From Triparma columacea (Eukaryota > Sar > Bolidophyceae > Parmales > Triparmaceae): 21,584 nt of DNA. Where the stretch lies: assembly GCA_030267965.1 (NCBI GenBank), contig BRYA01000537.1, positions 6,657 to 28,240 on the forward strand, written 5' to 3'. The notes below the pieces were generated by a model that made no database searches, was not told the DNA's origin, and worked only from the letters and a program-made list of their open reading frames with translations. Each line of letters starts with the position of its first letter. Positions within the stretch are counted from its first letter, which is position 1. This document shows positions 1 through 7,670 of the stretch, in pieces. Both the position numbers and the translations under genes were made by a program.

Positions 1-124
1 TCCCGCCCACCCCTTAGCACAGTTTTTCACAACGCAAGAAGAGAAGATCTAACAATACCTCGGATCCCCCCCCCCCCCCTTCCCCTCCCCCCCTTCCTCT
101 CAAATAAATTTTTTCCCCCCAAAG
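1..124 (+). other. probable intron end with long pyrimidine tract
   Basis: The stretch is dominated by C and T runs, including a run of about 14 C from 66, and ends in TTTTTTCCCCCCAAAG. This is a good 3' splice site directly in front of the open frame starting at 125. In that frame a stop codon lies at 50-52, so the coding sequence cannot continue far upstream without splicing. A second AG at 15-16 (CACCCCTTAG) could be another acceptor. The gene's earlier exons lie outside the window. Confidence 0.5.
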
Positions 125-952
125 GACACCACGTCCTACGTAGAATGCCCCGGGGTTTGCAACGGCGTCCACTACGGTAGCTGCTCACCTTCACACGCAA
201 ATCTACCACCACCCCCAACCCCCAAGACCGGCATGGTGGGAACTTTGAACGATAGGGGGAGGGAAGTATACGAGGATTGGATATTGGGAGGTGAGGCTGA
301 AAGGGGAGGGGAGGTTAGGGTACCTGACGGGACGGCTGTTAAGTATAGAAGGAACAATGGGAAGGGACAGTGGACGAGGGATATAGGGGGGTACGTTAAC
401 GGGGGAAGGATGGTCGAGAGAGATGAAGGGAAGGAAGGGGGAGGTAGAAGGGAAGGTAGAATTTGGATGTATAATATTACAGAACGGTGGGATGGGGGGA
501 AACTTGTGAAAAGTAACTTGAAGGGGAAGGGAATAAAAGTGGGGGATAGAATAGGTGGAGAGAACGCGAGAGAGGTCAGGAGGGCATGGTACCCGTACCG
601 TGATATTGGTGTCGACTGGAGTAGACTATCCGTCTCTGTTCCTGACTACAAGTTAAACGGCATTGAAGAGGTGTTGGAGAAGGAAATTGACAGTGGAGAG
701 TGGGAGGAAAGGAGGGAGTATTTGGACGAGGTCAAGTGGCTCTTTACGGAGGAGGGCATCTTCCGCTATTTGCTCTACAAGGTTACTCACTTTAGTGGAT
801 TCGCTATGCTCGTTAGCACCGAGTACTGCGATGCGCTCGCGAGAAGCAAAAGGAAGGAGATAGGAGACGAAGCTTTAAGTTGGATTGACTTTGAAAACTG
901 GAGGTTGAAGCAGTGGGAGATTGACAACTTGAGGAATGGAGTTGAGGGGTAG
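125..952 (+). CDS. 3'-terminal exon of an unrecognised protein, weakly exostosin-like
   Basis: This is a 275-residue open frame entered from a probable splice acceptor at 124/125 and ending at TAG 950-952; the 5' part is missing. The first in-frame ATG is at 233, but the frame is open and protein-like before it, with a small Cys-rich motif (CPGVCNGVHYGSC) and a proline run. The middle is very rich in Gly, Arg, Lys and Glu. A segment RIWMYNITERWD followed near the C-terminus by VDWSRLSVSVPD and a helical region faintly resembles the start and end of exostosin (GT47) glycosyltransferase domains, which in algae often follow an EGF-like Cys motif. The space between these segments is far too short for a normal GT47 fold. 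The family call is therefore tentative and could be wrong. If correct, the protein would be a Golgi-type glycosyltransferase. Confidence 0.5.
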   Translation, partial: DTTSYVECPGVCNGVHYGSCSPSHANLPPPPTPKTGMVGTLNDRGREVYEDWILGGEAERGGEVRVPDGTAVKYRRNNGKGQWTRDIGGYVNGGRMVERDEGKEGGGRREGRIWMYNITERWDGGKLVKSNLKGKGIKVGDRIGGENAREVRRAWYPYRDIGVDWSRLSVSVPDYKLNGIEEVLEKEIDSGEWEERREYLDEVKWLFTEEGIFRYLLYKVTHFSGFAMLVSTEYCDALARSKRKEIGDEALSWIDFENWRLKQWEIDNLRNGVEG

Positions 953-1454
953 GCGGCTGGCTGGTGGTAGGCGGTGGGGGAGGGGGGGGGTGGTGGGGAG
1001 GGTGGTGACAAAAGTCGCACTGTTTGTCATTGTATTTGTGGTTGTCATTGTTTTGTTACTTAACGGGGAATTTCATTTTATCTCTTCACATTTTATCTTC
1101 ATTTAATCTTCCATTTTATCGTTCATTTGGGTTATGATATATCTTCATTTTAATAATTCCTTCCTTTCTTCCTCTTCACCCCCACCCTCTGCATTACAGA
1201 ACAATTCAACGGTCGGTAACTAATATTGGGCGCTTTACTCCTACGATCTCCCCAAAAACACAAATCTTGCTATCGTTATACCATCCATTGACTTTTTCCT
1301 CGCATGCGCCCCCAAATGTGGAGAAATAGACCCCTTCGTTATGCTTCTTCGTCGTCGTCCAAATTGGTTTCTGTGCGATTATTTGGCCATCAGAGGAGTA
1401 TATCAATATTACTACTGTCGATATGGGGAGCCACTTATAAGGTACTTTCATTTC
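953..1454. other. intergenic region, no gene seen
   Basis: The first 60 bases are G-rich. About 130 bases of T-rich, low-complexity sequence follow, with repeated CATTTTATC/TTCATTT words around 1070-1155. This is compatible with the 3' UTR of the upstream gene and the distal promoter of the next. A minus-strand open frame at 1206-1451 has no recognisable domain and is not annotated. Confidence 0.6.
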
Positions 1455-1604
1455 AATGGCACATTCACCTCCTAGACGTCACAAATAGGATATATTGGAC
1501 ACTTCTTTGGGCCAAACAAAAGCCGCCTGTCATAAGTTATTATCATTGGTAATGGCACTTTTAACCTCCTAGACGTCACAAAGAGGATATTATGGACACT
1601 TTTC
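1455..1604 (+). promoter_or_regulatory. duplicated ~50-bp promoter element with GACGTCAC core
   Basis: Two imperfect direct copies lie at 1455-1506 and 1551-1604, 96-97 bases apart. Both begin AATGGCAC, share CACAAA after the CTCCTAGACGT core, and end GGACACTT. Each holds GACGTCAC (1475-1482 and 1572-1579), which contains a CRE-like ACGTCA; its complement TGACGT is the known core bound by bZIP factors, including stramenopile aureochromes. The second copy lies about 30-85 bases before the ATG of the BspA-like gene. The sequence duplication is seen; the regulatory role is inferred. Confidence 0.5.
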
Positions 1605-1635
1605 TAACTCTCCAATCGCTCCGCAGCAATACAAC

Positions 1636-2994
1636 ATGAAGATACTACTTACTATTTTCCTGTTCTTCCTCCTGGCTCCCGCAACTTCTCCTGCACCCAC
1701 CTGTGTGGACACAACTGGCCCGATCTCTAGCACGAGAACCCAAAGGACGAAGTATTGCTCTGTTATCCAAAGCAAACTGAACGCAGCGAACAACCAGGAC
1801 GACGCAGCTGAGTTCAACAAAGTCTTTAACAGGAACTGCGGCCCCGGCACTGCTACCTCGCAGTGGAGCTACTTCCCCGGCAACTGCACGTGCACATGTG
1901 CCATGGAATTCACTGGACCCACTGACAACCCGACGCCTGCACCAACTCCCGCGAGTACTCCTGCTCCTACGCTTGCACCCACAACTCCGCAGCCAACTGA
2001 CAGCCCGACGCCTGCGCCCACTCCTGCACCTACGCCTGCGCCTACGCTGGCCCCCACAACTCCGCAGCCAACTGACAGCCCGACACCTGCGCCCACTTCT
2101 GCACCCACTCCCGCGCCTTTTCCACCCTGCCTCGACGATTGTAGCTTCAGAAGGGCAATTGCTGTCTGGTTTTCTAATTCTACACTTGCGACAATCACAT
2201 ACGGCAGCATCACGGACTGGTGCACGAAGGATGTCACTGACATGTCGTTTGCATTTAACTCCAGAACGGCATTCAACGAGAATATCAGCGGATGGGATGT
2301 CTCGAGTGTCACTGATATGCAGTTTATGTTCGATAACGCAGAAGCCTTCAACCAGGATATTGGGAGTTGGAATGTCTCCAGTGTCACTGACATGGGGTCT
2401 ATGTTCTATTACGCGACCGACTTCAACCAGAATATCGGTAGTTGGAATGTCTCGAGTGTCATTAACATGCAGTTTATGTTCGATACGGCAGAAGTCTTCA
2501 ACCAGGATATTGGGGGTTGGACTGTCTCGAGTGTCACAAATATGGCGAATATGTTCGGTGGCGCTAATGTCTTCAACCAGGATATTGGGAATTGGAATGT
2601 CTCCAGTGTCACTGACATGGAAAGTATGTTCTATTACGCGACCGACTTCAACCAGGGTATTGGTAGTTGGAATGTCTCCAGTGTCACAAATATGGCGTTT
2701 ATGTTCCGTGAGGCAAATGTCTTCAACCAGAACATTGGAAGTTGGGATGTCTCTAGTGTCACTACCATGTATTTCATGTTCGCTGAAGCAAGTGCCTTTG
2801 TCAAGGACGTCACGGTCTGGAACGTCTGCAAAGTCTCGGATGGGTTTGGGTTTATTGACATGTTCCTTGACTCCGGCCAAGAAAACACTACTCTGGTACC
2901 CCCCGCAAACGGAGAATGCATTGATTGCCCTAATAGTACCACCTCTGGCTCCGGAAAGTACGTAACGGGCGGAAACAATTGCACCTCAGAGTAG
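1636..2994 (+). CDS. secreted BspA-like repeat protein (DUF285 type)
   Basis: This intronless frame encodes 452 residues. It starts with a clear signal peptide ([20 protein letters not shown]), followed by a Cys-containing region to about residue 95 with a CTCTC cluster, then a Pro/Thr/Ala linker (about 96-170) built from a repeated 25-residue unit. From residue 213 come eight 25-residue repeats of the form [25 protein letters not shown], the signature of BspA-like/DUF285 leucine-rich-repeat proteins. The last repeat is degenerate. The C-terminus carries a short Cys motif (ECIDCPNS) and several NxS/T sites. No transmembrane segment follows, so the protein is probably secreted or wall-associated. 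In bacteria such repeats mediate adhesion; the role in algae is unknown. The ATG is supported by the signal peptide and lies directly after the duplicated promoter element. The family call is confident, the function is not. Confidence 0.92.
   Translation: MKILLTIFLFFLLAPATSPAPTCVDTTGPISSTRTQRTKYCSVIQSKLNAANNQDDAAEFNKVFNRNCGPGTATSQWSYFPGNCTCTCAMEFTGPTDNPTPAPTPASTPAPTLAPTTPQPTDSPTPAPTPAPTPAPTLAPTTPQPTDSPTPAPTSAPTPAPFPPCLDDCSFRRAIAVWFSNSTLATITYGSITDWCTKDVTDMSFAFNSRTAFNENISGWDVSSVTDMQFMFDNAEAFNQDIGSWNVSSVTDMGSMFYYATDFNQNIGSWNVSSVINMQFMFDTAEVFNQDIGGWTVSSVTNMANMFGGANVFNQDIGNWNVSSVTDMESMFYYATDFNQGIGSWNVSSVTNMAFMFREANVFNQNIGSWDVSSVTTMYFMFAEASAFVKDVTVWNVCKVSDGFGFIDMFLDSGQENTTLVPPANGECIDCPNSTTSGSGKYVTGGNNCTSE
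1981..2085 (+). repeat. 75-nt duplicated Pro/Thr linker unit
   Basis: The words ACAACTCCGCAGCCAACTGA and the following CAGCCCGAC recur at 1981 and 2056, exactly 75 bases apart. They encode the repeated [17 protein letters not shown] linker of the BspA-like protein. The near identity at DNA level suggests recent duplication. Confidence 0.8.
2272..2871 (+). repeat. eight 75-nt tandem repeats encoding BspA-like units
   Basis: Tandem 75-base units encode 25 residues each, starting at TTC AAC. Units 2 and 5 share an identical stretch (2400-2429 and 2625-2654, 225 bases apart), and units 1 and 3 share ATGCAGTTTATGTTCGATA. This mosaic pattern points to unit duplication or gene conversion inside the array. 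Unit 8 (from 2797) is divergent and caps the array. Confidence 0.85.
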
Positions 2995-3038
2995 GCGGAC
3001 ATATCGGACGAGGACACATCGGATGAGGAGTAAGGGGG

Positions 3039-3054
3039 GCAAGGGCAAGGGCAA

Positions 3055-3096
<42 letters not shown>
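3039..3096 (+). repeat. GGACAG hexanucleotide microsatellite
   Basis: A run of about ten 6-base units lies 45 bases after the BspA-like stop codon. It begins with GGGCAA-type units and then becomes perfect GGACAG. It has no good coding frame of its own and is probably in the 3' UTR. It is a likely length-polymorphic site. Confidence 0.9.
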
Positions 3097-3438
3097 ATCA
3101 GTCTAACTGCCCCCACTATCTCGCCACCAACATTAATGAATGAGAGGATTATTCTTCGTGATAAAATTTATTTATTCAACCCCAAAAGCTTCGGATTTCG
3201 GATTTCGGATTGGGCTCGATTTCGGGATAATTTGGTTGTCATTTGCCACTCTCCTATCTACGCCATACCAACATTTAAGGCGATAAGACAATAATATAGG
3301 GTGTAATACGCAGTAATATTCCCTTTTATTCCACAATATCAGCCGTAAACAACCAATACCCTCATTTCTATCGACCTCCCCGTCCCCAATAGTATCCCCA
3401 AAAACACACAACAACACTATATAAACCCGTCAACAATC
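3097..3438 (+). promoter_or_regulatory. intergenic/promoter region of the PDI-ERV gene
   Basis: This 342-base gap carries the downstream end of the BspA-like transcript and the promoter of the next gene. It contains three perfect tandem copies of TTCGGAT (3190-3210) and a TATATAAA box at 3418-3425. The TATA box lies only 14 bases before the annotated ATG at 3439. No gene is seen. Confidence 0.5.
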
Positions 3439-5135
3439 ATGCATTCTCGAGGAAGTCGCTCAACTTCAGGTCTGAAGTCTATAGATATGTTCAGAAAGAT
3501 TCCTATTGACCTTCAATCCTCATCCTCTTTAGCTTCTCCCCTGTCCCTCTTCACTCTTGGTCTCATGGCCATCCTTCTCCTCGCTGAGACTATCGGTTAC
3601 CTGAACGGCACCGTCCTTTGGGAGGAGATAGAGCTCGACACCGATTCCAACGCCCAGTTTGGTAGCAGATCTCCCTCAACGTTTCCCAACAGGGGGGCAG
3701 CCATGCTCGGCCGGAGGGAGGGCAAGATCATTGTAGAGTTCAATTTCACCCTCCTCGACCTGCCTTGCGACCACGTTGAGGTTGACCTCTTCGACGACCT
3801 CGGCACCCGTTCTCTCGACCTCGTTACGAACATTGAGAAGTGGAAGATTGACTCAGAGGGTAAGCGGAGGCAGTACGCCGGTAGGAACAAAGCTCAGAAC
3901 GACGTTCTCCACGACCATGATAAGGAGGGCACCAACAACATCCACGGTACCCTCGAGTCGCTCCACACCGACGGCGTCCACGCCTTGGACCTGGGGGGGG
4001 GGAAGGCAAAGTTCGAGGAGGGCCTGAAGAAGCAAGACTACGCCTTCGTTGACTTCTACGCGCCGTGGTGCATATGGTGCCAGAGGCTTGAGCCGGCGTG
4101 GGAGAGGCTGGGAGAGACGGTCGACCTGGAGGACACAGTGGTGGGGAAGGTTGACTGCGAGGCTGACAGGGTGCTTTGCCAGGAGCAGGGGATCAAGGTA
4201 AGGGCGGACTTCGGCAATATATATATATACTTCCCTCGTGGTAATTTTTACTCATCATTCACTTTGCTCTTCTACCACCTTAGGCGTACCCCACCCTCCG
4301 AATGTTCCACAAGGGGGACAAGTGGGGGGGTGACTATAAGGGCGATAGGACGGTCAACATGATGAGAGCCTTCATAGATCATGTTAGGGATGACACTGGG
4401 GCGTCCGACGGGAAGGAGGGGAAGGAGGAGAAGGAGTTTAAGAGGCTCAAGACAAACAACAAGTCCAAGCAGAAGAATGTCAAGCTTTGGAACGAGGAGG
4501 ACCACCCGGGGTGCATGATCGTGGGGTACGTCTGGGTCAACAAGCTGCCCGGAAGGATCCAGGTCGAGGCCAAGAACGGCTTCCAGGACCTCGATGCCAA
4601 GATGGCCAACCTAAGCCACACTGTGAACAAGCTGACCTTTGGCACCCAGGTCGCCCGCCGCAGCAAGAAGCTGTTCTCGTCCATCCCCGAAGGCTACAAG
4701 CACACCGAGACTATGAACGGTAACTGGTACGTCACCAAAGAGAGCCACGAGGCGTTCCACCACTTTGTCAACGTCGTGCCCACCAGATACCAGACGGAGG
4801 ACAACAGGGGCTTCATCGCGGGCACCACAATCAGGATGTTCGGGGGCTTCCTAAGCGGCCTCACCGGGATGCTGGGAAGTTTGATCTCGGGAGATAAGGG
4901 GTTCTTCGAGTACAACCAGATGAAACACAGCTCCCAGAAGGTTGCCTTTAAGGAGGACGCCGTCCCAACCTTTGAGATCGGCTACGATATCGACCCCCTG
5001 ATAATCAACTTCGGCAAGAGGAAGCCCAGCTTCTGGGGATACGTAGTCAAGGTAATGGCCATTATTGGGGGGGTGTACACAGTGCTTAACCTGGTGGACA
5101 GAAGCGTGGACAGCGTAAGCAAGAAAATGGCCTAA
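3439..5135 (+). CDS. PDI-C/ERV46-like protein: thioredoxin domain inside an ERGIC/ERV scaffold
   Basis: Exons are 3439-4197 and 4284-5135 with an 86-nt intron (GTAAGG...CTTAG), giving 536 residues. The join restores the thioredoxin segment GIK-AYPTLRMF. The N-terminus (GLKSIDMFRKIPIDL, then a hydrophobic segment at about 35-56) is the ERGIC N-terminal domain. The thioredoxin domain has the redox pair C211-x-x-C214 in APWCIWC. The second half (CMIVGYVWVNKLPG, HFVNVVPTRYQ, a long loop, VPTFEIGYDIDPL) is the COPII-coated ERV domain, followed by a membrane segment (FWGYVVKVMAIIGGVYTVLNL). The protein ends KKMA, a dilysine KKXX-type ER retrieval signal. This order matches the plant PDI-C (PDIL5-3/5-4) class. 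The expected job is disulfide handling or cargo reception in ER-Golgi vesicles. A run of ten G at 3993-4002 encodes LGGG. The gene converges on the TKL kinase gene, 127 bases away. Confidence 0.93.
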
Positions 5136-5262
5136 AAAGGAGATGGTTGAAAAAAGGTATAGGACGAGATCGAGCACAATTAAGGGCGCTAGCAAACAAT
5201 TTAATGCGAAAGATTTACTTTCAAACCCTTATGTACACTTTTCAGAACCTTGCCCGTATATA
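5136..5262. other. short convergent 3' spacer
   Basis: These 127 bases separate the stop of the PDI-ERV gene from the stop of the minus-strand TKL kinase. Both 3' UTRs and polyadenylation must fit here or overlap. No gene is seen. Confidence 0.6.
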
Positions 5263-7349
5263 TCACACTGGGGCTACCTTGGCGGTCTTCCCCTTTCTAT
5301 TCTCCACTTTCGGTGTTTGGTCGTCAGCCCCCTTGGCCGTCGTTTCCCCTCCCTCCTCCATCTTCGTTTTCGCCCCCGCCCCGGAGAACTTATGCCCCCC
5401 GCTCCTGGACTGGGCGAACAGCTCCTCGGTGTAAAGCCTGCTCCCGCCGCCAGAGCTCCTTTTCATGTTTGGTGGAAACTCGAGGCTGCCGCCCTTGCGA
5501 CCGGACTCCACTTCGTTGGGGTTAACCAGACCGCCCGATGTCGCCGTGCCTATGCTTCCGAGACTGAGGAGGGGGGGGCGGGGTTAGAGATTAAAGCTAC
5601 AAAAATCCAACAAACTAAACGCAACCCTTCCAACTCCTCACTTCACTCCTCGCCCCTCCTCCGCTCTCACCTGGCCCTCCTCCCGCCCTGCCTTGCCATC
5701 TGGACCCTCCTCATCTCCTCCGCATCCACGGCTTGCAGTCCCTTGTATCCGTCGACGGGTGTTGCCGACCCCGACCCCGACCTGCTTCCCCCCCCGAAGA
5801 AGCGCCCTTTGCCGCTCATGAACTGTGCGAGGGGGCTCTGGAGGGGGAGGGAGCCGAGGCTGCCTTGGCCGCTGCGGCCGCTGTAGACTCGAGAGCCGTC
5901 GTTGGTGGGGGTGGAAGTACCCGCCTTCCAGAGGTTGCACTCGTTCAAAAGGAGGTCGAGGATCTCGGAGAAGTCGGGCCTGTGTTCAGGGTTAGACTTC
6001 CAGCATCTCCTCATGAGGCTGGCTACCGCAGTCGGCGTTCCCTTCTTGATTGTGGGCCGGAGCCCCTTGTGGGCGACTGCGTACGCTACTTCCAATCCTG
6101 TCATTTCCTTGTGCGGAATGTCGTGGGTGAAAATCTCCCAGAGTACCACTGCGAAGCTATAGACATCTGCCTTGGTACCGCTCTTCTCCTTCCTGATCAC
6201 CTCAGGGGCCAGCCAATAAGGCGTTCCTAGTTCCTTCATGGTGCTCCCACCGTTGCTCTTACTTTCCAGCCTCGACAAGCCGAAGTCACATATTTTCACC
6301 GTCATGGTGCTGTCGATTAGGAGGTTCTTGCTCTTAAGGTCCCGTTGGACGACCTTAGCCCTGTCGTGGAGGTATTTCATCCCCCTCGCGACGTCGATAG
6401 CAAATCTTATGCTCTCCATGAAGTCGATTTCGAGCTCAGATCTCGGCGAATTCTGCCCCTCCACATGACCTTCATTTACAGAAGATTTCGTCATGTTTCT
6501 CCCCTTAGACTCAGGGGTCTTAGCTCCAGCTCCAGAAGAGTTCCTGGAGGCCTTTCCAGAGGAAGAACCGCTTTCAAGGGAGTTTTCGCTCTCTTCGATT
6601 ATCATCCCTGAATCATTACTTTCGGGAGGCGCATTCAAGTAATCAAACAAATTCCCCCCCGTGATGTACTCCATCACAAGGCAGATATTCGGCTTGAGCA
6701 GGCACGCACCCAAAAAGAGCACGATGTTGGGATGGTGAATCTTGGACATGATCTTGACCTCCCTCAGAAACACTGCAAGTTCCTCGTCCTTAAGGGTGCT
6801 GCTCGGGCATTTGACTGCTACGTCAGTGTCGAGCCACTCCCCCGTGTAGACGTCGCCAAACTGCCCCCCCCCTATCCTCTTGTGGAGCTTGATCTCTGAG
6901 AAGGGGATTTCCCACTCATACTCGATGAAGTTTGCAGGGTTGTCAGGGTCCCCAGCCGTCTTGGCAAAAATGACGCTGCCGCCGCTGTTTACGTTCCCCT
7001 TGTCTACGCTCTTCCTCCTCTGGTATGACGGTATAGAGTCTTCGCTCCCTTTGCCCTCCTCAATCCTCTTGGCCTCCTGGAGGACATCCCTGTGGCTGGG
7101 CCTTCGGCCCCGGTTTGCAGACTTTTTATCCGATCTCGAATGTTTATCCGAATGGAAGTCCTCAGGCCGGAGAAATGTGACTATCTTGTTCCTAGGGTCA
7201 GCATAAAGAGTTATCAACTCCCCTCGCTTTTTGAGGTACATGAAGCTTGTCACACATAGAATGAAGAACAGGGCCCCGATGACTGAAAGTGCTATCACTT
7301 CCGGTACTACCAAGCTCGGGTCACAAGTGGTGGCTTTTTCAGCTTCCAT
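5263..7349 (-). CDS. single-pass membrane TKL protein kinase with QRD catalytic motif
   Basis: Exons on the minus strand are 7349-5671 and 5563-5263, with a 107-nt intron (GTGAGA...CTCAG), giving 659 residues. Without the join the frame stops in the donor after GGRRAR; splicing gives GGRRASLGSIG and adds a basic/Gly-rich tail. A hydrophobic segment at about 16-38 makes it a probable type-I-like single-pass protein with a very short outer part. The kinase domain (about 150-473) has the Gly loop GGGQFG (160-165), K180 in VAVK, E197, DFG 355-357, GTPYWLAPE and the TKL-style hydrophobic tail region. A Ser-rich insert of about 68 residues (241-308) separates the hinge from helix E. The catalytic loop reads VVQRDLKSKN: the HRD His is Gln (CAA at 6347-6345), while Asp337, K339 and N342 remain, so activity is still plausible. 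Substrates are unknown. Confidence 0.9.
5564..5670 (-). other. intron 1 of TKL kinase gene
   Basis: On the minus strand the donor is AG|GTGAGAGC and the acceptor CCCCCCCTCCTCAG|TCTC. Its first codon in frame is a stop (5669-5667), so retention truncates the tail by about 100 residues without touching the kinase domain. Confidence 0.8.
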
Positions 7350-7670
7350 GAGGCAAAGTTAACCCTCCCCTTGTGTTCAACCGAGGGACTGTGGTTGTGG
7401 GTGTTGAGCTTGACCAGACCGGCGTTAGGATTGGCTGCACCCACCGATAAATCAAGACCGGAAGTACCCTGCTCGGGCGGGGAGAAATTGGAGTATCTAC
7501 AAACACTGAATCGTGTATTTTTTGGGAGAAGGTTGAGTCAATAATTGACAATCAGTCATCAAACATTGTTCTAATAATATAAGCAATACCACCCGTAATG
7601 CTCCGTACCAAACCCGCTAAACTTATATTACCACCCCTTCCAAAAACCTTCATTCCGCTTGTAGCCTTGC
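7350..7670 (-). promoter_or_regulatory. spacer holding the TKL kinase promoter
   Basis: These 321 bases lie between the stop of the Arb2-AGC kinase and the ATG of the TKL kinase, both on the minus strand. The part nearest 7670 is AT-rich and probably 3' UTR. ATTGACAATC at 7543-7552 resembles the half-site seen upstream of the minus-strand channel gene. No well-placed TATA box is evident and no gene is seen. Confidence 0.4.

Noticed and set aside
1206..1451. 81-codon minus-strand frame between the first two genes
   Set aside because: No recognised domain, no evident splice partners, and it lies in a region otherwise looking like promoter/UTR.
1645..2880. 411-codon open frame antisense to the BspA-like gene
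   Set aside because: It is a shadow of the 75-base repeats and Pro/Thr linker; a period divisible by three keeps antisense frames open. No recognisable domain.
3036..3096. possible CRISPR-like or minisatellite array
   Set aside because: Simple 6-base microsatellite without spacers, in a eukaryotic 3' region.
2634..3116. 160-codon minus-strand frame with Pro-Cys repeats
   Set aside because: Produced by the GGACAG microsatellite and the antisense of the BspA-like gene.
7339..7551. overlapping upstream open frame at the TKL kinase start
   Set aside because: It has no ATG at its beginning (TTG), so a regulatory uORF is not supported.
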